Numbered from the stretch's first letter, positions 1 through 8,580 are shown. The stretch: DNA of 64,000 nt from Verrucomicrobiota bacterium (GCA_016219875.1 JACRJZ010000148.1:62001-126000); one strand, 5' to 3'. Numbers and translations: made by a program. Notes: generated from the sequence alone by a model not told the origin.

Positions 1-217
1 GGGTCTTGAGGCCGTCGGTGACGATCACGAGCGGGTGCTGCGGAGAGAGCCGTTGCAGCAGCGCCGCGAGAAACACCTGGGCCGGCGAGCCGATGCCGCC
101 AAGCGACAACACTCCCCCTTCCTCCAGTCGCCGCAGCAGGGACTGCACAGCGGGAGCCTGCTCAGCCAAAGCGAACAAGTTGTCCAACACAAGGCCCGCG
201 GAGGCGGACGGGCGCAA
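1..217 (-). CDS. mfd: Transcription-repair coupling factor Mfd, N-terminus (partial)
   Basis: The leftward frame at the window edge reads VLDNLFALAEQAPAVQSLL, then GGIGSPAQVFLAALL and LVIVTDGLKT. This resembles the start of Mfd, the ATP-dependent translocase that removes stalled RNA polymerase and recruits UvrA: a short helix, a glycine-rich SPAQ segment and the first strand of the UvrB-homology domain. Only about 70 residues are present; the helicase motifs lie outside the window, so the call rests on a short match. An in-frame stop lies about 30 bases upstream of 217. The start is either TTG at 217 or GTG at 190; no ATG is available. Confidence 0.5.
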   Translation of the reverse strand, partial: MRPSASAGLVLDNLFALAEQAPAVQSLLRRLEEGGVLSLGGIGSPAQVFLAALLQRLSPQHPLVIVTDGLKT

Positions 218-743
218 TCTGGAATGAACCGGGCCACAACGTCAAGACGGCGCACCCCGCGGACAACCCGCCACAACTGAGAAGCCCGGAGCATGGGCCT
301 CTGGTCCACTAAGCCCACATCCTTCACCACACGCACAAACCGCCGCCAGGTAGGAGCGCCGGTTTCCAACCGGCCTTGGCCCTTTGAGCCGGAACCATGC
401 AGTTGAAGGAGCACCGCACGCGGCTCGCGTGCCGTCGTCGCCGGCTCGGCGATGACTTCCCGTCTCGCGCCGGAGAGCCATTGGGCGGTGAGGGGAGAAG
501 CGAGGAGACGAAGTGCTCGGCGGGCCGCCGAGCACCGCCGGCCAACGGCCCGCGCTCCCCATCTCGTCTGCATCGTTCCGGCTGAGTGTCCCAAGCCGGT
601 TTCCAACCAGCCTTGCCCCTCTGAGTGTCCCAAGCCGGTTGCAAACCGGCGCTCCATCAACGCAGTGACGGGACACGCGGGTTCGCAACTCTGCCGGGCC
701 GCATGGTTGACTTTTCCCCACGCATCCGGCTACTCTCCCGACC
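218..743. other. Non-coding region with palindromic repeats
   Basis: No convincing gene is seen between the mfd-like start and the SUMF1 gene. It contains palindromes of the same type as the arrays further right: 352-376 (stem around GCCGGTTTCCAACCGGC), 583-612, and 622-656 ending in GGCGCTCC. The copies at 583 and 622 both begin with GAGTGTCCCAAGCCGG. A nearly perfect palindrome (GTGCTCGGCGG and its complement) is at 513-535. The promoter of the gene at 744 must lie in the last 80 bases, but I see no clear boxes. Confidence 0.5.
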
Positions 744-2018
744 ATGAAAACACCAAGGCTCGTCCGTCAGACTCTGCTTTCCGGCTCCGTCCTGCTGCTG
801 TTCACATTCACGTCTGTCCTCGCCGTGCCGCCGGTGGTTTCGAACATCCGGGCCTCCCAGCGGGCGGGCACGCATCTCATCGACATCTACTACAACGTCT
901 CCGATGCCGACGGGAACAGCCCGCTCACGGTCTATGTGGCCGTGTCCGACAACGCGGGCGCGAGCTACAACGTGCCCGTGTTCACGCTCATCGGCGCGGT
1001 GGGGCCGGGCGTCACGCCGGGCACCGACCGCCACATCGTCTGGAACGCGGGCACGGACTGGCCGGGCCGCTTCAGCAGCCAATGCCGCGTGCGCATCACG
1101 GCCGACGATGGCACCGCGCCGCCCGCGCCCGCCGGCATGGCCTACATCCCCGCCGGGCCGTTCCAGATGGGTGACTCTTTCATGGAAGGGAACATCAACG
1201 AACTCCCCGTCCACACGGTTTATCTCAGCGCCTTCTTCATGGACAAGAATCTCGTCAGCCGGGAACTCTGGCTGGACGTGTATGCTTGGGCGCTGGGGCA
1301 CGGGTACAATTTCAACAACAGCGGTTCTTTCCGTGACGCGAATCATCCGGTGCAAACCATCAACTGGTACGACGCGGTGAAGTGGTGCAACGCGCGCTCG
1401 GAAAAGGAAGGCCTCACCGCCTGCTACTACACCGATGCCAGCCAGACCACCGTTTATCGCTCCTGGAACTTCGCTATCATCAACGCCTATGTGAAAGTAA
1501 GCGCCAGCGGCTACCGCCTGCCAACGGAGGCCGAGTGGGAAAAAGCCGCGCGTGGCGGACTGAATGGCAAACGCTTCCCGTGGGGCGACACCATCACCCA
1601 CTCCAATGCGAACTACTACAGCAGTGCCAGCTACGCCTACGATGTCAGTCCCACGCGCGGAAATCATCCCACCTACGGCACCGGCAGCCAGCCTTACACC
1701 AGCCCGATTGGCTCGTTCGCGGCGAATGGCTACGGCCTCTTCGACATGGTGGGCAACCTGTGGGAATGGTGTTGGGATTGGCATGGCTCAACCTTCTACG
1801 GTGATCCCTCCGCAGGCAATGACCCGCACGGGCCATCGTCAGACGTTAGGCGTGTTGTTCGGGGTGGTTCGTGGAATAGTGAATCGTGGTATCTACGTAT
1901 TTCGAATCGCAAATATGCTCATTCATTGCCGGGATGGGGCTACATGAACAACGGTTTTGAGCCTGGTGATTCCGTCAGCACGATTGGCTTTCGGTGTGTG
2001 AGGGGGCTTAGTTTCTGA
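744..2018 (+). CDS. Secreted SUMF1/FGE-sulfatase-domain protein lacking catalytic cysteines
   Basis: 424 residues. Residues 1-28 are a signal peptide (LLSGSVLLLFTFTSVLA). Residues 30-130 form an Ig/fibronectin-like domain (PPVVSNIRASQ...VRITADDG) seen in front of SUMF1 domains in this phylum. From about 133 the SUMF1 fold is clear: MAYIPAGPFQMGDS, YRLPTEAEWEKAARGG, FPWGD, DMVGNLWEWCWDW, RVVRGGSW, IGFRCVRG. Formylglycine-generating enzymes have two cysteines after GGS; here that stretch is GGSWNSESWYL, so both are missing. It is therefore unlikely to be a sulfatase-activating enzyme; a binding or structural role is more likely. It stands alone and ends 70 bases before the repeat array. Confidence 0.85.
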   Translation: MKTPRLVRQTLLSGSVLLLFTFTSVLAVPPVVSNIRASQRAGTHLIDIYYNVSDADGNSPLTVYVAVSDNAGASYNVPVFTLIGAVGPGVTPGTDRHIVWNAGTDWPGRFSSQCRVRITADDGTAPPAPAGMAYIPAGPFQMGDSFMEGNINELPVHTVYLSAFFMDKNLVSRELWLDVYAWALGHGYNFNNSGSFRDANHPVQTINWYDAVKWCNARSEKEGLTACYYTDASQTTVYRSWNFAIINAYVKVSASGYRLPTEAEWEKAARGGLNGKRFPWGDTITHSNANYYSSASYAYDVSPTRGNHPTYGTGSQPYTSPIGSFAANGYGLFDMVGNLWEWCWDWHGSTFYGDPSAGNDPHGPSSDVRRVVRGGSWNSESWYLRISNRKYAHSLPGWGYMNNGFEPGDSVSTIGFRCVRGLSF

Positions 2019-2085
2019 ACTTTTGCTCTTCCCCTCTTTTGCACCGAGCCGGTTTGGAGCCTATGCCAAACGAATCTCAAAACAG

Positions 2086-2556
2086 TGGAGCGCCGCTTTT
2101 CAAGCGGCCCGAACCGACCGAACGCGCCACTCCATCAGGAGCGCCGGTTTCCAACCGGCCCGAACTGCCCATGGACGCTCATCCTCCATCGGGCCGGATA
2201 CAATCCGGCGTTGCAACAGTGGAAGCACGAGCGCCTGGAACGCCGCTTTCCAAGCGGCCCCCCGTCTCGCCCACACCCAGCGGCCAGTTAAAAACTGGCG
2301 CTCCACCAGCGTCCGGAACGCCGCTTTGTAAGCGGCCCGCACCACCAACCAACGTCCCTCCACCGTCGGGCCGGATACAATCCGGCGCTCCAACTGGGGG
2401 AGCGCCCACGGTTGGAGCGCCGCTTTCCAAGCGGCCCGAGCGGTCTGAAAACGCCACTCCGCCCACCGTAGGAGCGCCGGTTTTCAACCGGCCCGCAGCA
2501 CCAGCGAACATCCCTCGGCCATCGGGCCGGATGAAATCCGGCGCTCCACCGGCCGG
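2086..2556. repeat. Array of about ten REP-like palindromes, variable stems
   Basis: About ten units in 470 bases, spaced about 45-55 bases apart. A unit is GAGCGCC, a short stem-loop, then GGCCCG, or its complement. The stems differ but stay paired: CCGCTTTTCAAGCGG, CCGGTTTCCAACCGG, CCGGATACAATCCGG, CCAGTTAAAAACTGG, CCGCTTTGTAAGCGG. Unit positions are near 2086, 2137, 2187, 2237, 2279, 2313, 2367, 2413, 2470 and 2521, in mixed orientation. The array adjoins the RAYT gene, the arrangement known for REP elements and their transposase. The whole array is open in the frame of the transposase. Confidence 0.9.
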
Positions 2557-3220
2557 CAAACCGCCGCGCAACCCCGGTCTCCGCGAACTCATCGCCGGCA
2601 AACGCGCCTGGTCCGAACCGCTCGACGCCGACGCCCGCGAACGCGGCTTCCTCGGCTGGCACGCGCGCGGATACATGCCGCACTTCGACGCCCCCGGCGT
2701 CACCCAATTCGTCACCTTCCGCCTCGCCGACGCGCTGCCCGTCAGCCGCCGCGCAGAATGGGAAGCGTTGCTCCGCATCGAAGACGACCGCGAGCGTCGT
2801 CAGCAACTCGAAGCCTACCTGGATCACGGTTTCGGCGAATGCTGGCTGCGCCGGCCGGAGATCGCCCGCCTCGTCGGCGACGCCTTGTGTTTCTTCGACG
2901 GTCAGCGGTACCGGCTCGATTCGTGGGTGGTGATGCCGAATCACGTTCATGTGCTGGTAGAAGTGTGGCAGACGCCGCTGGCACAACTGGTGCATAGCTG
3001 GAAGCGCCACACGAGCCGCGAGGCGAACCGGCTTCTGGACCGCAGCGGACATTTCTGGGAACGCGAGTATTGGGACACGCTGATCCGCGACGAAGCGCAT
3101 CGGGTCCGCGCGCGGCGCTACCTCCAGAACAATCCGGTCAAGGCGAAGCTGGCGCGTGATTCGGCGGAGTGGCCCTGGAGCAGCGCCCACAAGGGCAAGC
3201 TGGAAGGGAGGCCCACATGA
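2531..3220 (+). CDS. REP-associated tyrosine transposase (RAYT), IS200-like
   Basis: About 229 residues from ATG 2531, a normal RAYT length. Family marks: PHFDAPGVTQFVTFRLAD near the start, the HUH-type motif WVVMPNHVHVLVE, a central SWKRHTSREANRLL segment, and the C-terminal RRYLQNNPVKAKL with the candidate catalytic tyrosine. RAYTs are single-copy relatives of IS200 transposases that cut and spread REP palindromes; the flanking arrays fit. The frame stays open upstream through the palindromes to 2039, with an ATG at 2063, so a longer protein with a repeat-encoded N-terminus is possible. Homology begins only near 2570, hence the chosen start. Confidence 0.85.
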   Translation: MKSGAPPAGKPPRNPGLRELIAGKRAWSEPLDADARERGFLGWHARGYMPHFDAPGVTQFVTFRLADALPVSRRAEWEALLRIEDDRERRQQLEAYLDHGFGECWLRRPEIARLVGDALCFFDGQRYRLDSWVVMPNHVHVLVEVWQTPLAQLVHSWKRHTSREANRLLDRSGHFWEREYWDTLIRDEAHRVRARRYLQNNPVKAKLARDSAEWPWSSAHKGKLEGRPT

Positions 3221-3238
3221 TGAGATGGGATGCAACTC

Positions 3239-3506
3239 AGATGGAGCGCCGGATTTCATCCGGCCCGAACCGGAAGCGACCGCCCTCACACCGCCCGAAG
3301 GCCGCTTACAAAGCGGCGCTCCATCGATTGGGTCGGGTCGTTTGGAAACCGGCGTTCCAGCGATTGGCCAGTTGGAAACTGGCGCTCCGTTCGCGAGTGG
3401 AGCGCCGCTTTTCAAGCGGCCCGGACATGGAGCCAACGTCCGTCCGTATCTGGGCCGGTTCAAAACCGGCGCTCCAGCTTCGGGCCGGATGGAATCCGGC
3501 GCTCCT
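3239..3506. repeat. Second REP-like palindrome array (about seven units)
   Basis: Units of the same family as at 2086-2556, near 3239, 3296, 3336, 3367, 3397, 3449 and 3481. Stems include CCGGATTTCATCCGG, CCGCTTACAAAGCGG, CCAGTTGGAAACTGG and CCGGTTCAAAACCGG. The array begins just after the RAYT stop codon and runs without an in-frame stop into the signal-peptide region of the next gene, so at least the last two units are probably translated as its N-terminus. Confidence 0.88.
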
Positions 3507-5775
3507 CCTGGCGGCGTGTTTCGCGCTGCTTTGCCTGCCGCTGCGCGCGGACCAGGGTATGGACGTGTCTGGTCTGTTCACCACGGACACGCGCTGGGGC
3601 TTCAGCGAAGGAGCCGCCGTGTCGGGCTTCTTCCGGGTGGACACTCGACTGTCCGGCAGCGCGAGCGAGGCCAGCTTCGGCTTGTTCACCGTGGATACGA
3701 CAGCGGCGGCAGCGGGCAGCGTCTCCATTGCTGGAACCGTGAAGGACATGAGCGGCGCGGGTCTGGCCGGGGCCACGGTGTCCGCCCTGCAAAGCGGCGT
3801 GCTACGGGTGCAAACCGTGACGGACAGCGTGGGCAACTACTTGCTGACGACGCTGCCGCCGGGCGGCTATGAGTTGCGGGCCGCGCTTTCGGGCTATGCC
3901 ACCGCTGCCCGGCTGCTGGTGCCGAGCGGGGCCACCGCCCAACAGGATTTCACGCTCCAGCCGATTCCTCCTTCGCCCGCCACGCAGGCCACCACTCGGC
4001 CCGTCGCAGCGGAGCAACAACCGCGTTTGCCCCGTGTGAGCAGCACGCAACTGAAGGTTTATACCGACGCCGGATGGGTGACTGGAGGCACAGTGGACCC
4101 GGACAAGATGACGGTCGTGCTGGCTCACGGCCGGGTGCCCAAAGGTTCAGGCGAAGAAGACTCTGGTGTCAACGGCTGGCCGCGCACCATGGCGGCGGCG
4201 ATGTGGGTAACGCTTCAGAACGACCGTCCGAACATCGTCGCCTGGGACTGGCGCGCTGATGCGACGGGCGACTTGTGGGACGCGCTGGTGGACAAGACGC
4301 CGGGGCAAGGCTTGGCCCTCGGCCAGGCGCTGCATCAGGCTCTGGGTGGTGCCTACCAGCAGCCGGTCCATTTCGTCGGCCACAGCCTGGGCACGCTGGT
4401 GAACGCGACGGCAGCCAATTACCTGCACGGAGACATGCCTCGTCCCCGCGACAACCCACCGCAGTCGTGGGATGCCGCACGCACGCATGTCACGCTGCTG
4501 GATGAAGCGGAAGTGGCCACGGTCACGGGCCAACAAACGCGCGTGGGTTGGGATCTGGGTTCCACGGTCGGGCGCAGATTCGGTGTGCCGATCGAGCTGT
4601 CGGCCGGCGCGCTGGGAGGGACGATCGCAGCCATCAATGACTGGCGGCATCCCATCCCGAAACAGTTCATCTGGGTGGATAACTACATTTCCGTTCTGGG
4701 CATCAATCACCCGGAGGCGGTGAACGTCGCTATGCAACTCACGGCGGACTTCATGTTCGATTTCGACGCGATGCACCGTTACCCGGTGGACCCGTGGTAC
4801 CAAGGGACCGTCACGCTCCCGTCCCATTCTTTTCTTGGCTTTGCCAGTTCGTATGAAATGCGGGGCGGAATGCCCCCAGCGGGGTCCGCGTACCAGCCCG
4901 GTTTGCTTTACATGCAGGCCGGTTCGTCGCTCGGCGACCCCTATCCGCTCAGGGTCGTGTCTGATGATGACTGGACCCAAGCCCAACAGGAATGGCTGAA
5001 GCGGTGGGGGCTGAATTGGAAAGACTCCTTCGTGGAAGGCACGAAGCAAGCGGTGAGCATCTACGGCGACATCTTGGTCGAAACGAGAGATGCCACCGTC
5101 AGCGGGATTGAGGCCGGGGTCGATTGGGTGGGAACAGCCGGCGGCGACGTGTGGGAGTTTGTGAGTCATCCGCTGGTCAGGCTGGGATTGCGCTCTCAGC
5201 CGCCGTCGGGCGGGGGCGCCAACCTCTTGGACCGGGCCAAGACCTCCTTGGGGGATACAAACACGCCGGCCTGCGCGTGGATGGAAGTCGAGGTGCCGCT
5301 CCATGCGGTCTTTCTGACGTTTGAATTCACCGTCTCTGGCGACGGCCAAGACGACTCGGTGGTCTGCGGGGTGAATGGCACCAACGTCTTCACGCTTCAG
5401 ACGAAACTGCTGGCCGAAGCCGTGCCAACAAGCAGCAGTCTGATCGACGTGTCGGCCTACGCCGGGAGCAATGTGGAGTTGTTCTTCGGGCTGCTGGGCG
5501 GGACTTCCACCAATTGCTCCGTCACGGTGGAAAATATTCGTTTCTCGGTTTTGCCTCCGCCGGCGTTGTCGATGGTCCTGGCCGGCGGTCAGTGCTTGGT
5601 TCGCTGGCTGGCGTCAGCCTCGGGCTTCGTGTTGGAGAGCACGGAAGCCTTGAGCGAAACCAACGCCGTGTGGACAACGGTCACGAACGCGCCTGCCGTG
5701 GTGGACTTCCTGAACATGGTCACCAATGACGTGGGCGGCGGGAGCCGATTCTATCGCCTGAGGAGACAGGACTGA
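3427..5775 (+). CDS. Secreted alpha/beta hydrolase (lipase-like) with carboxypeptidase-regulatory-like domain
   Basis: 782 residues from ATG 3427. A hydrophobic stretch (ALLLAACFALLCLPLRA) ends in a signal-peptidase-like site; its positive n-region is encoded by repeat units. Residues about 90-175 are a carboxypeptidase-regulatory-like beta-sandwich (IAGTVKDMSGAGLAGATV, GNYLLTTLPPGGYELRA). The hydrolase domain follows: VVLAHGRV (oxyanion strand), NIVAWDWR, and the nucleophile elbow HFVGHSLGTL (GxSxG). Asp and His are harder to place; NYISVLGINHPE is a candidate. The last 200 residues look like a beta-sandwich that may bind ligand or the cell surface. Substrate unknown. An upstream ATG at 3239 is in frame. 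A decayed relative of its C-terminus follows immediately. Confidence 0.75.
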   Translation: MEPTSVRIWAGSKPALQLRAGWNPALLLAACFALLCLPLRADQGMDVSGLFTTDTRWGFSEGAAVSGFFRVDTRLSGSASEASFGLFTVDTTAAAAGSVSIAGTVKDMSGAGLAGATVSALQSGVLRVQTVTDSVGNYLLTTLPPGGYELRAALSGYATAARLLVPSGATAQQDFTLQPIPPSPATQATTRPVAAEQQPRLPRVSSTQLKVYTDAGWVTGGTVDPDKMTVVLAHGRVPKGSGEEDSGVNGWPRTMAAAMWVTLQNDRPNIVAWDWRADATGDLWDALVDKTPGQGLALGQALHQALGGAYQQPVHFVGHSLGTLVNATAANYLHGDMPRPRDNPPQSWDAARTHVTLLDEAEVATVTGQQTRVGWDLGSTVGRRFGVPIELSAGALGGTIAAINDWRHPIPKQFIWVDNYISVLGINHPEAVNVAMQLTADFMFDFDAMHRYPVDPWYQGTVTLPSHSFLGFASSYEMRGGMPPAGSAYQPGLLYMQAGSSLGDPYPLRVVSDDDWTQAQQEWLKRWGLNWKDSFVEGTKQAVSIYGDILVETRDATVSGIEAGVDWVGTAGGDVWEFVSHPLVRLGLRSQPPSGGGANLLDRAKTSLGDTNTPACAWMEVEVPLHAVFLTFEFTVSGDGQDDSVVCGVNGTNVFTLQTKLLAEAVPTSSSLIDVSAYAGSNVELFFGLLGGTSTNCSVTVENIRFSVLPPPALSMVLAGGQCLVRWLASASGFVLESTEALSETNAVWTTVTNAPAVVDFLNMVTNDVGGGSRFYRLRRQD

Positions 5776-5819
5776 GGTCGAGAATTGTTCAGCCGCCAAG
5801 AGTTCAGGTGAGAGTATCC

Positions 5820-6130
5820 GCGCTGGGCCGGGCAGAACGGCGAGTCTTTCTTCGGCCTGCTCGGCAGCACTTCAACCAATGCGACGGTCACGCTCGGGGC
5901 CATGCGGTTTTACCAGGTCGTCCCGCCCAATTCCAAGTGGAGCAGAGCGGCACGAGCGTGATCCTCTCTTGGCCCGCGACGGCGCTGGATTACACTCTCG
6001 TCTCGGTGGCCAGCCTCACCGACACAGATTGGCTGGCGGTTACCAACCCGCCAGTTCTCACCGGGCTGCGCCAACAGGCAACGAACTCGATCAATGCTGG
6101 GATCAGATTCTATCGTCTCCGGAAACCGCG
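5820..6130 (+). pseudogene. Frameshifted remnant of a paralogue of the upstream hydrolase C-terminus
   Basis: One frame reads AGQNGESFFGLLGSTSTNA then VTLGAMRFYQVVPPNS, matching NVELFFGLLGGTSTN and VTVENIRFSVLPPP in the upstream protein. A different frame then reads SVILSWPATALDYTLV, SLTDTDWLAVTNPP and INAGIRFYRLRKP, matching the upstream end (CLVRWLASASGFVLES, SRFYRLRRQD). The shift lies near 5935. No start codon or upstream domains remain. It is best read as the residue of a tandem duplication or recombination; whether any part is expressed is unknown. Confidence 0.7.
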
Positions 6131-6157
6131 AAGGTGTCGGTCCTCCAGCTCACGTTT

Positions 6158-6331
6158 TCACCACATGCACGAAACGCCGACAGGCTGGAGCACCGGTTTG
6201 CAGCCGGCTTGGAGGCAAGGCCGGTTGAAAACCGCGTTCCACCAATTGGCGGGAGCCGGCGGTAAGTATGAGCCGAGGTCGGCCGGTGAGAGCCTCTGCA
6301 GATCGTATTCGATGGCTTGCACTTTGCTCAT
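6158..6331 (-). pseudogene. Possible truncated antitoxin-like remnant
   Basis: From ATG 6331 leftward the frame reads MSKVQAIEYDLQRLSPADL, which resembles the N-terminal helix of small antitoxin-like proteins of about 70 residues (K-[VL]-x-A-I-x-x-x-[IL]-x-x-L-x-x-x-[DE]-[LF]). After about 20 residues it changes to sequence made of REP-like palindrome debris (near 6185-6245), and no toxin gene is present. It appears to be an antitoxin start cut by repeat insertion. Evidence is short, so confidence is low. Confidence 0.3.
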
Positions 6332-6422
6332 GGCGGGAAGGCAGGCAGGATCTGCGCGGCGGGCAAGCGGTTTTCCTCTTTGCAGACTGCACCCAACCCG
6401 CCTCCCAGCGCCCCTGGGGTCT

Positions 6423-7562
6423 TCACCCCTGTGGCGCCTCCGCACGCATCGCTCGCCTCTTACGGTGGCGGTGCCTCTGCACTTCGAGCGCCATCATCAC
6501 GGCCAGCAGAAGCAGCAGAAGAAGCAATGCCGCGTAGTTGCCGCATCGGTGAAAGATCTCCCGCAGGCGGTTCGGCGAGGCGGCGGAAAACAGGTCAGGG
6601 CCGCTCGCCACATGGTTCGTTGGAACGCGAGAGACGGACGGGGTGGTTTTGGAGGATGCCGGTTTGGCTTCTTGCGCCAGAGCTGTCGGCTCGCCAGCGG
6701 GCGAGACCGGGGCCGAGGACGGCTGCCGGATCGAGCCGCCGCGTTCCGCAGTCCGAACCGCGGGATCGGTCAACCGGGCCAAGGGAGCGGTGTTCGTGCT
6801 CGGGTGGCTCGATGCTTCTTTGAAGGAAGTCTGGCCGGCCACTGGCGCCGGGGCTTCCTCCACCCCCTCCACTGTCATCGCCAATTTGGCCGGTGGCAGG
6901 ATGATGATCGTGTTGGTGAGCGACTGGTGCAGGGCCTCGCGCAGGCCGGGGTTGTTCACGCCGCGGACGCTGGCATCGGCGTACAGCAGATTGCCCCGAT
7001 AGCCGTGGAGTTCGCTCGTCCAGAACACTTCGTTGCCCGCCTGGATCAAGCCGACCTGGTCCGACATGGTGCCGGACACCATCAGGTTGCGGTCGCCGGC
7101 CAGCAGGGAAAGCGGGCGGGCGAACGCGGCCTCTGTGGCCACGAAGTAACTCACGTTGGAATTCTGGAGCGCGGCGAAGGTGACCGCCGGTTCGCGCTTG
7201 TCCGCGCGGCAAACGAGAATCCGCGGCGTGGCCAGTTCGTTGGACAACACTTGGAAATGGCGGAAGGCGTCGCCGAACTCCGCGTCGGCGACGGCGGGCG
7301 GGCGATTGAATTCCTTCGTGCCGCCCGCACCGACGGAAATCTCCATGGGAAAATGGTCGTTGTGGTCCTGGGCGAAGAGGTTGTAGCCCACGCCGACCTG
7401 GCGGAGCGTGCCCCAACATCGGGCCATGACGCCCCGCTGCCGCCCTTTCTCCAGCACGGGCAGCAACAGGGTCAGGAGGAGGCCAATCATGAAGATCGCC
7501 ACCAGCATCTCCAGCAATGAGAAGCCTCGTGCAGCACGTCCCAATGTCCTTCGCGGTCGCAC
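6423..7562 (-). CDS. Prepilin-type N-terminal methylation domain protein (pseudopilin-like)
   Basis: About 379 residues from GTG 7562. The start carries a type IV prepilin signal: a basic leader (RPRRTLGRAARG), cleavage Gly, then FSLLEMLVAIFMIGLLLTLL with Glu at +5. This class is cleaved and methylated by prepilin peptidase and assembled by type II secretion or pilus systems. The middle (TLRQVGVGYNLFAQDHNDHFP, LVCRADKRE, NLLYADASVRG) matches the large pseudopilin-like proteins multiplied in Verrucomicrobiota and Planctomycetota. Unusually, a low-complexity Ser/Pro/Thr region and a second hydrophobic segment (YAALLLLLLLLAVMMALEV) close the protein. An ATG at 7697 is in frame but would overlap the divergent esterase gene. 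Confidence 0.78.
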   Translation of the reverse strand: MRPRRTLGRAARGFSLLEMLVAIFMIGLLLTLLLPVLEKGRQRGVMARCWGTLRQVGVGYNLFAQDHNDHFPMEISVGAGGTKEFNRPPAVADAEFGDAFRHFQVLSNELATPRILVCRADKREPAVTFAALQNSNVSYFVATEAAFARPLSLLAGDRNLMVSGTMSDQVGLIQAGNEVFWTSELHGYRGNLLYADASVRGVNNPGLREALHQSLTNTIIILPPAKLAMTVEGVEEAPAPVAGQTSFKEASSHPSTNTAPLARLTDPAVRTAERGGSIRQPSSAPVSPAGEPTALAQEAKPASSKTTPSVSRVPTNHVASGPDLFSAASPNRLREIFHRCGNYAALLLLLLLLAVMMALEVQRHRHRKRRAMRAEAPQG

Positions 7563-7677
7563 GGGCGGACTGTAACAAGGGAGGCGCGGGCATGGAACAG
7601 AAAAATGCAAGTGATGCCTAGGGTGCTCGGTCTTTGTATTGAGGCGCAGGGCAAGAGGCGCTAAAAGCATCCCCGCC

Positions 7678-8580
7678 ATGAATCTGGAATCGGTCAAGCC
7701 CGGCGCCAGCGGACGACAACCTCATCGTCCCGCGTCCGTCCACGCCCCAGTGGCGCACCACTTTTTGTTTGTGCTCGGCCTCGGGCTCGCCGCCCTGAAC
7801 CACGTGCGCGCGGCGGAGACGTTGGCGCGGCGCGAATGGACGGTGGACGGCGTCGTCCGTGCCGCGCTGGTTTACGCTCCGCCCAAGGGCGCAACCGGAG
7901 CCGTGCCGGTCGTCTTTGCGTTTCATGGACACGGCGGGACGATGCACCACGCCGCCCGCACCTTCGCCTACCACGCGCGCTGGCCGGAAGCGCTGGTCGT
8001 CTATCCGCAGGGTCTGAACACGCCGGGACGGCTGACCGATCCCGAAGGCCGGAAACCCGGCTGGCAGCACGCCCGCGGCGACCAGGGCGACCGTGACCTG
8101 AAGTTCTTCGATGCCATGCTGGCCAGCCTCAAGCGGGACTATCGCGTGGACGAGAAGCGTCTTTACGCCACTGGCCACTCGAACGGCGGCGCGTTTACGT
8201 ATCTACTCTGGGCGACGCGGGGCGACAGTTTCGCCGCCTTCGCCCCGTCCGCCGCCGTGTTCCCTCTCTCTTCCTCGGCCGAGGAGAGGGCAGGATTGCG
8301 GAGTCGAGTTCTCTCTCCGCGGCTCCAGCCCAAGCCCGTCCTGCACGTGGCCGGCGAAAACGATCCGCTCGTCAAGTTCGCCTGGCAGACGCTCGCGATG
8401 GCGGCGCTCCGCCGGGTCAACCAATGCGACACGGGCCAGCCGTGGGAGCAGAGTTGCACGCTCTATCCGTCGAAAACCGGCGCTCCGGTTGTGACCTTCA
8501 TTCATCCGGGCGCGCACGAATTTCCGGCCGACGCTCCGGCCGTCATCGTCAAGTTCTTCCAGCAACACGCGAAGCCCTGA
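7678..8580 (+). CDS. Secreted esterase, poly(3-hydroxybutyrate)-depolymerase/LpqC type
   Basis: 300 residues from ATG 7678. An N-terminal hydrophobic stretch (HHFLFVLGLGLAALNHVRA) suggests export. Hydrolase features: VVFAFHGHGGT (oxyanion region), WPEALVVYPQGLNTPG, and the nucleophile motif YATGHSNGGAFTYLL. Acid and base candidates are Asp in AGENDPLVKF and His in HPGAHEFPADA. The family cleaves short polyester or aromatic ester bonds, such as PHB or feruloyl esters; the natural substrate cannot be told. A CTCTCCC-type palindrome is carried in frame at 8262-8290, between FAPSAAVFPLSSS and PKPVLHV, evidently in a surface loop. The start at 7678 was preferred over an in-frame start at 7639. Confidence 0.8.
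   Translation: MNLESVKPGASGRQPHRPASVHAPVAHHFLFVLGLGLAALNHVRAAETLARREWTVDGVVRAALVYAPPKGATGAVPVVFAFHGHGGTMHHAARTFAYHARWPEALVVYPQGLNTPGRLTDPEGRKPGWQHARGDQGDRDLKFFDAMLASLKRDYRVDEKRLYATGHSNGGAFTYLLWATRGDSFAAFAPSAAVFPLSSSAEERAGLRSRVLSPRLQPKPVLHVAGENDPLVKFAWQTLAMAALRRVNQCDTGQPWEQSCTLYPSKTGAPVVTFIHPGAHEFPADAPAVIVKFFQQHAKP

Noticed and set aside
657..1784. 375-codon minus-strand frame opposite the SUMF1 gene
   Set aside because: The plus strand carries signal peptide and full SUMF1 motifs; the minus frame has no recognisable domain and a skewed Arg/Val/Gly composition.
2086..2556. Regularly spaced palindromes, at first sight a CRISPR array
   Set aside because: Unit sequences differ in the stem, orientation alternates, spacing is uneven, the 'spacers' are low-complexity, and no cas gene is near. 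The RAYT gene explains the array.
5808..7520. 570-codon plus-strand frame spanning the remnant and the pseudopilin region
   Set aside because: Only its first part (to about 6130) matches a known protein; the rest is antisense to the pseudopilin-like gene.
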